Assembly: GCA_020740775.1 (NCBI GenBank)
Contig: JAHEWK010000028.1
Location: 310,001-374,000, forward strand
Length of the DNA stretch: 64,000 nt
Direction of reading: 5' to 3'
From: Ilyonectria destructans
Lineage: Eukaryota > Ascomycota > Sordariomycetes > Hypocreales > Nectriaceae
The position numbers and the translations under genes were made by a program. Below, in pieces: positions 32,584 to 42,687 of this stretch. Positions within the stretch are counted from its first letter, which is position 1; each line of letters starts with the position of its first letter. The notes under the pieces were generated by a model that saw only the letters and a list, made by a program, of their open reading frames with translations, was not told where the DNA came from and ran no database searches.

Positions 32584-34119
32584 TCATTCCCGTTCGATGA
32601 CCAGGTTCTTCCATCCGCCTTCGCTTGCGAATATTTTGCCGGCCTCCTTCGCAACGTCAAGAAGATAACGGTCTTGATTCCGTGGAGCAATCAGAGTCAC
32701 GCCAATAGGCATTCCATTCTTGCCTTTGAAGCCTGGGATATTCACCATGGGTACACCAAGAGCCTGTTTCTCAGTCAGTTTCTTCTGCCCCTTCAGAAGT
32801 TGACCTCATGGACCCACGTTCCATATTTTGTTAAACCAGTAACTTCCCGTATTTTCTAGTCCGATGGGCGCCTCATCGACTGCACTTGGGGCGATAATGG
32901 CAGTAAAGGGGCCCAGGATTTTATCTACCAGGGATCGCAAAGCTTCTAATCGAGATGTGTCCTCGTCGCGTTCCTGATCAGTTAACCTGCGCGGATCTCC
33001 AAGCAATTCGAGAATGGATTTATCAAGCGCTTTCTTGTCAGCATAATAAATCGATACGAATGTCTCCCAGGCCTCTCTGCGGAGCGTCCTGTCGTATAGC
33101 TGGGGCAAGTCATGAAAATCCGTGGGTAAGTCAAACTCTTCGACCGTTGCGCCGTGCTTGCGGAGCAACTTAGCAGCGTCCTCAATCGCGGCTCGAGTGC
33201 CTTCCCCGGCTTGTTGTTCCCAGCCCATAGGCTTACAAACAGCAAACCTAGCCCCTTCTATGCCTGTAAAACTGTTCTGTCCCACGTCATCGGGCTTGAA
33301 AACGTCTAGGATGGCCATGAAGATGTGAAGGTCTCGGGCGAAGAACCCCGGTCTATCAAAGCTTTTGGCGAATGGCCATTGGCCCTCGGTGGGGATAGTG
33401 TCGACCGTGAATGTGACTGCATAGTTGCCGGTGAATGAAGCTGGACGAATTGTTGAGCCGCCGGTCTGCGTGCCGATGCCAAGTGCGGCCTGTCCATCGG
33501 CCACAGCGGCTGCGGATCCAGATGAAGAACCCCCCGGTGTTCGGGTTGGATCATGGGGGTTGCATGTATCTGGCCCAATGGAGGAGGCACCATATTGAGT
33601 CGTGGTGGCTTTCCCTACGAGAAAACAAATCATGAGACATGAGACATTTTCTCGCTTGAAACGAAGGCGAAATGGAACGAAGATGAAAGATGCCATGATG
33701 CTTACCAAGAATTAGAGCGCCACGTTCACGAAACAATCGGACCAGGGAACTATCACTCTCGGAGAAATCGCTCTCAAAATCACGACAACCATATTGGGTG
33801 GGCATGCCTGCTGAATTGATAAGTGACTATTCCACAAATTGAAACCGTCTTCTGGAGAGAAAGTTCGCGTACCCTTTACGTTGATGATATCTTTCACCGT
33901 GACGGGAAGGCCGTGGAGTAAACCTCTCTGGCTGTGAGGGACCTCATCTAGGTACCTTGCCTGTTTGATGAACTCGGGGTTGATATAGGCCCATGCTTTG
34001 ACTACCCCGTCACGGTTCCAAATGCGTGTCTGGCACGACGATGCCCAATCCTCGACAGTGAGATCGCCGGATTGAACCTTGTGGAGACCTTCTGTAGCTG
34101 TGAATTGGTAGGGATTCAT
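32584..34119 (-). CDS. Amidase (amidase-signature family), four exons, 441 aa
   Basis: Exons are 34119-33873, 33807-33706, 33614-32818 and 32763-32584. The introns are 65, 91 and 54 nt (GTACGC, GTAAGC and GTGGGT donors), and the joined 1,326 nt is open. It hydrolyses an amide bond; the substrate cannot be told. The Ser-cisSer-Lys triad is visible: Lys76 in LPVTVKDIINVKG, the cis-Ser at about 145 in PGGSSSGSAAAVA, and the nucleophile Ser169 in GTQTGGSTIRPAS. The 69- and 24-residue spacings fit the family. The C-terminus has ALGVPMVNIPGF and GMPIGVTLIAPRNQD, also typical. Length matches short fungal amidases of the family. There is no signal peptide, so it is probably cytosolic. The start (MNPYQFTA) was chosen because family members begin near this point; the frame is open further upstream. 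Its GC-rich 5' flank abuts the Crypton. Confidence 0.92.
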
Positions 34120-34592
34120 TGTGTCCAAAGATAATTTCTGATGTGGTGATGTATGCTGGTATCCACGGCGCCGCTGAGCCGTCGGTGATCCCACAGCGGC
34201 GCCGCGGTGAGGCGTGGCGCCCACCGGCTGATCCAGGACCCCCGCCGCCTGCGGCGCCCGGCCAATGGTATCCCGGTATATCCACATCGGGCCCCCGCGC
34301 TGGCCACCCGGATGACCGTGGATATTCGCGAATATCCATGCTCCCTCGCTGATCGGCCCCTATAACTTCAGGGAGCTCCAGGGGCCTCCAGCGCCCTCCA
34401 GAGCCTCCGGGGCACCTGGGGTGCCCCGGTCCTGCTGATCTGGCGCTGGAAGGCGCTGGAAGGCCGGCCCGGCCTGAAGATTATTTATATATCTCTGCAG
34501 ACCCCAGGCCCGTCTAGGCTGGCCTATTCTCTCTGAAGACCCCGTATGCGATGGATTGCATCATCTGCCGCCTCTTTAATTGATATCCGACT
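34120..34592. other. GC-rich flank between amidase and Crypton
   Basis: A very GC-rich stretch (34150-34460) with CTCCAGGGGCCTCCAG-like short repeats. It contains the divergent 5' ends of the amidase and recombinase genes, and probably the left end of the Crypton. No inverted repeat was found. Confidence 0.4.
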
Positions 34593-36905
34593 ATGACGAC
34601 GAGAAAACGGGCTGGGAGGAAGAAGGCGGCGGCTGTAGCTGACTCGATAACCGTCAGGACCAGCACTGCAATGACTACTGCGACCGGGGCTGCCGCCGGG
34701 GCCGCTGCAGCCGGCACCAGGCACCACGGTCGCGTCGGGCTTAACGCGCGCAATAACGCTGAGCTACGTGCTAACGCACAGCATATCCTCTCGATGATCC
34801 AGGACGCAAGGCCGAGAAATACACTGGCTGCGTATGAGCCGAAGCAGAAGGAGTTCAGGGACTTCTGCGAGCGCAAGCAGTATCAGGATGCGGATACCGT
34901 CACAGAAGACAAGCTCCTCCTCTTCCTTGTTGAGGAGGTTGCGGACCGGCCGCTCAGGGCCAAGAGCTACAAGGCAGCTGAGGATACTCTACAGGAGGCT
35001 ACGCGGCTTGCCTGGCGATCAGTCCGCAGCTATACGACCGCTATCACCGACCTGTATCGTGCGCAGAAAGCGCTGGGGATGAATACCCACCCTTCGCCCC
35101 GGGAGGATAACGTTCGGGAGTACCTCAAGTCCCTCCAGCGCCGGGATGCGCAGCAGGATAAGGCCAGCTACGCCGATAAAGGCCGTGATACCCTCCTCGA
35201 TGGATATACAGAGCAGGAATTCGAACGCGTCTGCTACGAGCTCTGGGCGCATAGCAGCACTGCTGCTGAGTGCCACCTGCGGACTCTCGTGGATCTGCTG
35301 CTCGGGCACTACATGCTGACCCGGGGCGGCGACCGCCGCGCAGCTGAGATCTCGGACCTCTTTACCTTCGAGTTCGAGGGGGAGGGCCCGACCTGCTGCA
35401 TGCCCCTAATCTTCACAACAAGGGCGGGAAAGCAGAACCAGCATGGCCGTCTTGAGACAGCCGGGGCCCTCCGGAATAAGAACCCGATTAGCTGCATGCT
35501 GGGCGGTCTTGCCTTCTACCTCCTCTATCGGTGGGATATAGCTGCCGACGAGCCGTTTCCAGACCTTAGCCAGAGGTCTGCATGGTACGATACGCGGCTG
35601 ATTAGAGGGAGCGGGAGCGGGCATGACCATACAGCAGCCCTCTCATATAACTCGCAGCGAGACTGGGTTGTTAAGGCATTTACATATGCCGGCATCGCCT
35701 CGAGGAAGAAGACACACGTTGGCCGGAGCTCAGGGGCCAAGACGGCCGAGCTGAAGGGGATCAGCGAGGACCAGATCCGCCGGGCAGGCCGCTGGAACCA
35801 GGAGCAGATGATCGGCTGCTACCTGAACTCCCTGCCTCGCAAGTTTATGCGCACTATGGCCGGGCATCTGCCACAGAAGGGGTGCTTCGAGATACGCCGT
35901 GCTGGCATCATGCCGCCAGAGACCCTCCTCTCTCTAATCTGGCCAGACCTCGACCGTTGGAAGGGCCGGTTCGGCCCTGCTCCCGATCATATTAACGACC
36001 TTGCGGCTATGGGACTTACGAGCCTGCTCTCATACCTCCGTGAGGTCATCCTGCAAGACTCGGTCTTCCTGATCAAGCAGTTCCCAGATAGCCCGGTTTG
36101 GAACCACCCGGTCTTTCAGCACGAGGCCTACTCGCAGTTCGCACAAGAGGTATCAGCCCTCGTGCAAGAAGAGGGCGAGAGGCCGAGCCAGCTAGCCCTG
36201 CTAGCCCAGGCTGTCCCAGCTCTTGCAGACTACCTCCAGTCCGTCGATACCCGCAACGACACGAGGATCACCAGCCTACGGGCCGACCTTAGGGCGGATC
36301 TGAGAGCCGACCTACGAGCTGAGCTTCAGGGCGTCAGGGAGCAGGCCTCGCAGCTCCAGTCGCTCTTTTCAACTGGCCTCACCTTCCAGCTTAAGACAGC
36401 CGCCACCTCTGGTCTCCTGCAGCTACAGCCAGCACCAGTACTGCCGCCAGCACCAGCACTTACTGCTGCCGCCGCCGCTGCTAAAGAGGCCCAGAGCCAG
36501 TATACAACAGCTTACTCAAGCAATAGCAGCAACAGCCGCTCAGTTACCCCAGGGCTAGAAAGACCGCCACAGCATCGTATGTGCCGGGAGGTTAAGACAG
36601 TCAGGGACTTATGGAGAGAGTGGACGGTCGGGCTACGAGGCCACCAAGCTATTGCTACTCTCGATAGCCGCTGGGGAAGCCGGTGGCGGGCTGGCCGGCA
36701 GAGCGAGGTGCAGTGGTACTCCCTACGGCTCGAGATCATCAAGGAGATTCGCCGTATGGCGCAGGCTCAGCGTATAAGCGAGGAGGCTGCGATGTATGCT
36801 ATAAGCCTGCAGCAGCAGCAGATGGGCTACTCAATTGACCAGCTCTGCAAGTTCCTCCGAGCTAATAGAAAGACCCGGCTAACTATGCAGAAGAAAAAGA
36901 AGTGA
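34593..36905 (+). CDS. Crypton tyrosine recombinase with GCR1_C domain, 770 aa
   Basis: An uninterrupted GC-rich frame encodes the transposase of a Crypton, a DNA transposon that moves by tyrosine recombination through a circular intermediate. An Ala/Thr/Arg-rich leader is followed by a SAM-like core-binding region (about 70-170). The catalytic domain then shows LTRGGDRRAAEISDL (Arg at 244-249), a candidate Lys280, HVGR (His375, Arg378), RRAGRW (about 396-401) and the Tyr nucleophile in GCYLNSLP (about 410). This arrangement is shared with the fungal Ndc10/CBF3 domain-2 family. A coiled-coil-like stretch with SLRADLRADLRADLRAEL lies near 560-590. The C-terminal approx. 110 residues match GCR1_C, a DNA-binding module: VKTVRDLWREWTVGL, RWGSRWRAGR, VQWYSLRLEIIKEIRR, and QQQQMGYSIDQLCKFLRAN. 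All catalytic residues appear present. Codon use is more GC-rich than in neighbours, as expected of a mobile element. Confidence 0.9.
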   Translation: MTTRKRAGRKKAAAVADSITVRTSTAMTTATGAAAGAAAAGTRHHGRVGLNARNNAELRANAQHILSMIQDARPRNTLAAYEPKQKEFRDFCERKQYQDADTVTEDKLLLFLVEEVADRPLRAKSYKAAEDTLQEATRLAWRSVRSYTTAITDLYRAQKALGMNTHPSPREDNVREYLKSLQRRDAQQDKASYADKGRDTLLDGYTEQEFERVCYELWAHSSTAAECHLRTLVDLLLGHYMLTRGGDRRAAEISDLFTFEFEGEGPTCCMPLIFTTRAGKQNQHGRLETAGALRNKNPISCMLGGLAFYLLYRWDIAADEPFPDLSQRSAWYDTRLIRGSGSGHDHTAALSYNSQRDWVVKAFTYAGIASRKKTHVGRSSGAKTAELKGISEDQIRRAGRWNQEQMIGCYLNSLPRKFMRTMAGHLPQKGCFEIRRAGIMPPETLLSLIWPDLDRWKGRFGPAPDHINDLAAMGLTSLLSYLREVILQDSVFLIKQFPDSPVWNHPVFQHEAYSQFAQEVSALVQEEGERPSQLALLAQAVPALADYLQSVDTRNDTRITSLRADLRADLRADLRAELQGVREQASQLQSLFSTGLTFQLKTAATSGLLQLQPAPVLPPAPALTAAAAAAKEAQSQYTTAYSSNSSNSRSVTPGLERPPQHRMCREVKTVRDLWREWTVGLRGHQAIATLDSRWGSRWRAGRQSEVQWYSLRLEIIKEIRRMAQAQRISEEAAMYAISLQQQQMGYSIDQLCKFLRANRKTRLTMQKKKK

Positions 36906-37238
36906 AAAAGAGGGGTCGGCAGTATCTATAGGGTTTATAAGTAATTCATAATCTACAATCTCTATCTTCCTCTCGTGGGCTGTGAATAATACCTCTTCTA
37001 TCCGCAGGCCGCCTCGGGCTAGGCAAGCAGTTCGCGGCCCTCCGGGCTGCCTGACGGATCCGGGATCGGGGGGCCTTGCTCGATAGCTTCAAGCAGGTTC
37101 CCGATCATTGCGCAAAGATAGAGACCCTCGATTACGTAGGAATTGCGTTACGCCGGTCAGGCCGGGCGACCGTGGAGAGGGGGTAATATTCGAAGTCGCT
37201 GAGGGCACGGACGTGATTTGGCGGCGTTGTGGCGCTAA
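36906..37238. other. Right flank of the Crypton gene
   Basis: About 330 bp, GC-rich at 37000-37100, with no gene. It probably contains the Crypton 3' end, which I could not define. Confidence 0.35.
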
Positions 37239-37286
37239 GCCGCTGAATCAGCCACCAAAAGGCCGCCGTGGATATCCTATTGATAT
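37239..37286 (+). repeat. 48-bp dispersed repeat, left copy
   Basis: Forty-seven of 48 bases match the reverse complement of 57825-57872 (core CCAAAAGGCCGCCGTGGATA). Flanks on either side are dissimilar apart from a short TGTCCAG. It may be the conserved end of a small transposon, or a remnant of the larger inverted duplication. Confidence 0.85.
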
Positions 37287-37756
37287 CTGGACAATGCTGA
37301 GGTGTAGGAAGGAAGGATCAGTAACGGAGACGGCATGGCAGGAACTTTGAACCACGGGCCCCAACACGCACGCTGCTCGCTTTGAAGAATAACATCACTC
37401 ACCCTGATGAATAAGACCAGGAAGTCAAGGGTACATCAGCGGGTTTACTTGCCAGGCTCGTAAGCCGTCGTCCTTCTTGAAATGCGGTCTCGCGTCTCGT
37501 ACTCGCTAATAAAAATCGTGCTCATTGTTTCGGTATCAAACTCATTGGCTGGGTTCTCGTCATATCTCATGTCACAAGGTTGAGCAGAGACACTCCCTCG
37601 GACCACAAAGTTGGGGGGGGGGGGGGTAAATGAAGATCCTGGCCCCTGTATGCATAGCCATTGAACAAGGTTTGAAAATATCTAACCAAGTATCGACAAG
37701 CATATTGGTGGGGGATTGACAAGCCGGATTATACAAGGCATTCATCTAATGGATCC
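37287..37756. other. Unassigned stretch with a G13 tract
   Basis: No gene seen. A run of about 13 G occurs near 37614-37626. Confidence 0.4.
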
Positions 37757-37930
37757 CTTTGCGATGAGCCCTGTCTCCGTCAGAGTGGAGGTGTGGCTCG
37801 GAGCTTAGGGTCGTGGATTTTTGACCCCTGTTTTCACAGTGTCAGCTTAGCGTCGTGGATTTTTGACCCCTGCCTTTACAGTGCCAGCTTAGCGTCGTGG
37901 ACTTTCCACTCCTACTTCATTTGGCCATAT
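37757..37930 (+). repeat. 42-bp-unit repeat family, left copy (about three units)
   Basis: Contains GTGGAGGTGTGGCTCGG followed by about three units with the core CGTCGTGGATTTTTGACCCC, then a CATTTGGCC flank. The whole arrangement, including both flanks, matches the reverse complement of 52200-52500. No coding function. Confidence 0.8.
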
Positions 37931-39153
37931 TACCACCAACACACATCCTCTGAAGTCAACCACGCCTTCTTTCTTCTGCTACCACTAAACCGTGTTTGCA
38001 CGCCATTAGAACATGAACACGTCTAATTCACCCATCAAGAAAGAGCTTCCGTAAACAGCCGACAACTCATACCTAACGGACAGTGCCTATAAGGGCTAGA
38101 GCCCTGACACCGTTTAGAGTGCGACTCCACTATTCGACGACGAAACTTGTCGTGCGTGATACTAAGACGCTAAATGCGTGCGTAACACATGTGGCGTCCT
38201 AGGCCTGGTGATGATGACTTGACCGGACTTTTGATCTCTGCTCCTTCCGCTACGTCTACGTTAGATAAGCCCATTTCGTCATTCCTGCAAGCGCATCGTC
38301 CTCTAGCTGGTTACTCAAGCCTTAGGCTATGTACTCCGTACGCTTCACGAAGATCATCCCTTGTCCCCGTGTGCCCGGACATATTTGTCGTTCCTTTTTG
38401 CAATACGTATTTTTGACTCACCGGTACACTCGGCGCACTGTCTTTTCCCTTTGCCCCTTCTGGGTCCGAGTCCTGTGTCCACTAGCTGAGGGGAGTGGCA
38501 CGGGCATGACGCATCAACACATCCTCGATTTGCCGTCACATCTAAGGCGGGGCAGTCCCCAATTTCATATTCTGCCTGATCTCGGTGGCATATTCCCCAG
38601 TGAATCATTTCGGCCCGTGGGTTCAATTACATCTACCGAAGACCATAGAGGCTCTGGCCAATGCGAAACCCTGCTGATGATAAGGGCGATCGTGGAGTCA
38701 CCGCAAAGACACTCCTTATCTATTAGATGACCTACTAGCCTGGTTTTGATTATATACTCGTATCGAAGCAAGGAATCTGGGAGATGATTTGGAAAAGGTG
38801 CTGAGCTGCCTGAATAGGTGGTGGTACTACCGTAGTATGCGACGAGTCTGACGGCGAGCTCGCTAGTGCGGCTGGTCAAAGACCCGATCGAATCTAAGCT
38901 AGGGATGTGGGCAAATTTTCATGCCGGAGTCTGGGGTGAGGGGTTTGAGCCAGGGTGTAATCATTACCTTGACTTTATTTTCCCGGCGCAACAAGCTGTG
39001 GAGACGAGGGAGACTAGCGCACAAGCAATAACAGTACAAGTACTCACAGCTAGCCTCGAGAATACGATGGCCTCTAGGTTTTAGTTTTTACCAAACCAAA
39101 TTCTGCATCTTCTCCCACGCTGTTTCTTGCAGACCTTACCACCAACCGTGACG
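37931..39153. other. Unassigned stretch upstream of the 39-kb gene
   Basis: About 1.2 kb without recognised genes; frames up to 133 aa overlap on both strands and show no motif. It includes the promoter of the next gene. Confidence 0.4.
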
Positions 39154-39985
39154 ATGGATCAGCTGAAAACCCTCACCAGCGAAGGAGAAAGATTGCTCAA
39201 GAGGCTGGGTGACCTCAGCGAACCGATCGACCATCGGCAGGTTGACCTAGCCGAGCAGGCCAGCGTTGCTTTTACTGAGGCCGCTTCTGAGAGCAAAACT
39301 CCCGGGACCATGTCCATTCACGAAAAGGACTTCGTCGGGACTCGCAGACCCACGGACAGCAACATCTGAAGGCATGTCCAGTGAGCCTCAGAAAGGCAAT
39401 ATCACAGCCGAAAACTACGATGCCATTGATGTGGCGCGCGCTCCGGTCGATGGCGTCCCCCGGTCACATGGAGCCGTTGGCGGCTACAATAGCGATGTCC
39501 AGAGGGTCTTCGGGGAGCTTGTCGAATTTGTGGCATCATTTACCATTCAGCTATGGAAGGTTCATAGTCTCGAATCTCCGTATGTGCAGAAGCTCAGGGG
39601 CTTGGAGACCACGTGCGAGGTCGGCGCCAACAAATTCCTTAGGGGTGACGATTGCATTGGGGAAGTCGCAGAGGCGAAGTGTCAGCTGAGCTCAGTCTTA
39701 GACCTCCTGAAGGAGTTCACCGAGGGAATGGCGCGTGAGAAACGCGAGGGGTTTGAACATGCTAGTGACGTGGGCGAGCTGGGCAACATAATCGACACAC
39801 GCCGAGTCCCTGATGGCTCCAATGGAGAGGTCCCCACGCTTGAAGCTGCCAAGCCACAAGTCGACTCAGAAGTAGCCATTGAGGTCGATGGCACCATAGA
39901 AGCGGATGAGGTCCCCGGCAGTGATGCGGAGATGCCCAAGCTTCAGTACCGATCAACCAGGGCTTTGCGACTTACCCCGACGTGA
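39154..39985 (+). pseudogene. Paralogue of the 55-kb gene, with a frameshift
   Basis: The first frame (39154-39369) starts MDQLKTLTSEGERLLKRLGD and contains TPGTMSIHEKDFVG; the second (+1) frame continues from about 39367 to 39985 and ends MPKLQYRSTRALRLTPT. Both ends resemble the intact 273-aa protein encoded at 55848-55027: MDAL...LKQLDDLSDQI at the start, TPEITSLHSNDWTG in the middle, and MLRFEYKSTRHMSP near the end. The two are therefore diverged paralogues. A single frame change (39310-39367) breaks this copy. I found no canonical intron that would bridge it, though an unusual one is possible. The middle has a helical stretch (FGELVEFVASFTIQLWKVHSLE) followed by acidic C-terminal sequence. 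The function is unknown. Confidence 0.6.
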
Positions 39986-40439
39986 GCCCCCTAGCTCGAC
40001 CACCGTATCACTAGAGATGCTAGGAGAATTGAGACCGAAGAGAGCGATTGATCTAAGTTACCATAAAGCGAGAGCCATTAGAATATTTATATCATCACAT
40101 AGACAAGAGTTAAATGTATCGGTGGATGGGTTTATAGTTTGAGGACAAAGAGATCCGAGCAATGCAACCTGTTGATATTTCCTCCAAAAATATATTGAAC
40201 TCTGACTTGTTACAATGAAGCTGCTTCACGTATACACCTACTGTGCGCTCATATGTGGGGTGTATGCCATTCTGCTCTTTGGCCTCTGAATGAGCTTCGC
40301 CCATGGGGAGTTGCTGGGTTGTTGACGCTCGCGGCAAGCGGCTGCAGTCATTAGTTCGTGGTCGTTGGCAGGGACCTTGCGAATTGGACCTCATACCGCA
40401 AATGTCACCCCCCTTAGGAAAGGTTAGCAGTGGTGACCC
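39986..40439. other. Spacer between paralogue and diverged inverted segment
   Basis: About 450 bp; no gene recognised. Confidence 0.4.
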
Positions 40440-41090
40440 GAGAACAGGTACATGTCATCTTACCAATATTGCTTGCTATGGTAGGTTGGCACCTCCGTTC
40501 GGTCTCGATATATTTGGGGCACCACGAATCCACAAGATGGTAGTGGTGTTGGCAGCTCAGCTTTTTCTGGGGATCTGTCAGTCCTGCTTGGTTCATAAGA
40601 GCACCCTTGCATATATGTAATCACACATTCATCTATGTGCTGTGCGTGCTGAGGGAGTAGAGGCATAAATCGCAGAACTTGAGAGCCAATTGGGACTGTA
40701 TGCTCCTTTACGATGGCGACAACAGTGGATGGCTAGGCAGGCTTTTAGTGAACGAGTGGGATGATGCCGCCACAAAAGGGGGCCACACCACCCGGCATGG
40801 TACTCTTCCAGGGGCCTCAATACCCCCCAAGCCACATGATGAAAGTAACATATCTCCACCCTCGGAGATTCTCTTACAGTGAAAACACGGGGCCAGTCTA
40901 GCCGACGTCTCCGGCGGATGGTCACGCGGGGAATTATTCCGTGGACTATTTGCGCCAAGTCTGGTGGACCCGAGTTAGCTCGTCCTGCTTGGGTCCCCAG
41001 CTTCAAAACCCCTGCCTGCCTACCCGACGCAACTGCTTGCCCGCATATGAACATAATCACAGGACCACAGCTGTAAAGACATCGCAATAC
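40440..41090 (-). repeat. Left arm segment homologous to 53980-54560 (inverted)
   Basis: The minus strand at 40450-40590 encodes KLSCQHHYHLVDSWCPKYIE and TERRC...PTI, almost the same as the plus strand at 54390-54490 (ELSCQHHYHLVESWCPKYIE...). Weaker similarity extends outward (GTCCCACTCGTTC-like block near 40750 and 54175; TTGGCG...GG block near 40960 and 54070). A stop interrupts the left copy after the TERRC segment in one frame. It looks like a decayed copy of a small spliced gene. Confidence 0.6.
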
Positions 41091-41999
41091 TCACAAGGGC
41101 TAAGACGAGTCGGCGGCAGCCATTGTTGACTAATAATGGACCCCACAGGAGGTGGGCAATTGCGCGCGTGGGGACCAAGGTGTTGAACGGCACATTGATA
41201 GGATGAGTAGCGATATTTCCAATATAAGAACTTGCGGCCAAGGCGTATTGAAAGGCGTCGCACTAATTTGGATCATTTGATACGGGCGGAGGTAATCATG
41301 TTGGGCACAGAGGGCCACGGCCTCGAGACTGTTCAGTTAAGCTGGACCGTGGATCATTCGGGGCTAAATCAATAATCATAGAATTAGGGGAGCGTCGACC
41401 ACTCTCTGGGTCGACACAGTGCGTGGGCCATGAAATGCCGCAGCAAATTCCTCTCCCCATCAACATTTCCAGGGATGGATTTATGAACTCTTTCTCGGTC
41501 ACCTAGTTCCTCTTCGTCTCCTCCACAACATCGCAAATCCGATTTAACATGCCTGGCCCTGATCAAGCGCAGAGGCTTTCAATGCGCAGCAAGCCGGGCC
41601 GGGCAACGGCTGTCGCTGATGGCGAGTCACTCGGAATTATTTCGACACACAACGCCGTGTTGGTACGGGAGTTCTTCGAGTTACGTTTCGCCACCGTGAA
41701 GGGAAGTTAAGCTACGGGGCTGACTTCTCTCTAGTTGAATCTCGCGCCATCCTGAAAGTTTAGGATTGGATGACTCCTCCATCTTACCTTTACTCTGCCA
41801 TTTTCGCCCTCGCTAAAAAGCCTGATTCATTCTCTCCAGAACACACCACTACCACCGACTTCCCTGTCGACATCCAACGCGCAAGCGACACGACCGAACA
41901 AGAATACCCGATTGCACTTTGACCGACTCTGACGCCACTGCCGGTAATGGTGAAGTGCTTCGAATGTTACATGGATTTGAGAGCTGATGGAAGGAGTCT
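41091..41999. other. Unassigned stretch
   Basis: About 900 bp; no supported gene, RNA or repeat. Confidence 0.4.
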
Positions 42000-42480
42000 C
42001 TCGACGTTGGGCGTCAACACACGCATCGTTGAGCCGTTTGACCACTGCTTCCTCTGCTGTGGCCATTCTCCCAACTTGACTTTGGCGATTCAACACCGCT
42101 GAGAAGGATGTTCACTGCTCTTTCTACCAGGGAAATTTCATGCGCACCGACCATATGAAGCAACACCTAGAGAGACACTACAAAGAGAAGACGCGATCAT
42201 CGAGTCAACAAGGCCACCAGAACTCGCTTGCCGAAGCTCGCCACAACTTCTCGCCGGGGTGCAGCTCCGGATCCAGTCGCTGAGCTGCTTCTAGGGACTC
42301 CAAATCTCACTGGGAGACGGCAAACCAGTACCCTCTTCCCACTCCCCCGCAGGTCTCGCCGAGTGTTGTCAGTGGACCGGCATCGGTGGAGGACGATCAT
42401 GAACCCGCTTCAACGTCATCGCTCGAGACTGACGGCGCCACTCTCCCAGAAGTCTGGATCCTAGATGTGGAGGACGTCTT
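42000..42480 (+). pseudogene. Possible C2H2 zinc-finger relic
   Basis: A plus-strand frame near 42100-42200 reads CSFYQGNFMRTDHMKQHLERHYKEK, which has the linker and the two His of a C2H2 finger (H-x3-H) but lacks the expected second Cys. Neighbouring frames are broken by stops. It lies just left of the intact hAT element. Weak evidence; no function expected. Confidence 0.3.
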
Positions 42481-42687
42481 GACGTAAAGTATCAAGGACG
42501 CTGAGAATCAAGCTACAATTGAACAAGTCATGAAGTGGTGGGAATTAGACCGCCACCTTCTGGAGTTATTGACGAGCACTACGAGGGTCAAATAGATGAG
42601 GAACTGTTGCGATGCTATTGTGAATGTCCGTTGTTACTTTGTACCGATCCTTGGTGGCCAGCTCTCGAGTTTCATGAGAAAGTCAAT

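Noticed and set aside
37610..37630. G13 tract here and a similar G13 tract at about 61556-61568
   Set aside because: Simple homopolymers; no element or regulatory meaning can be supported, and lengths may be sequencing-sensitive.
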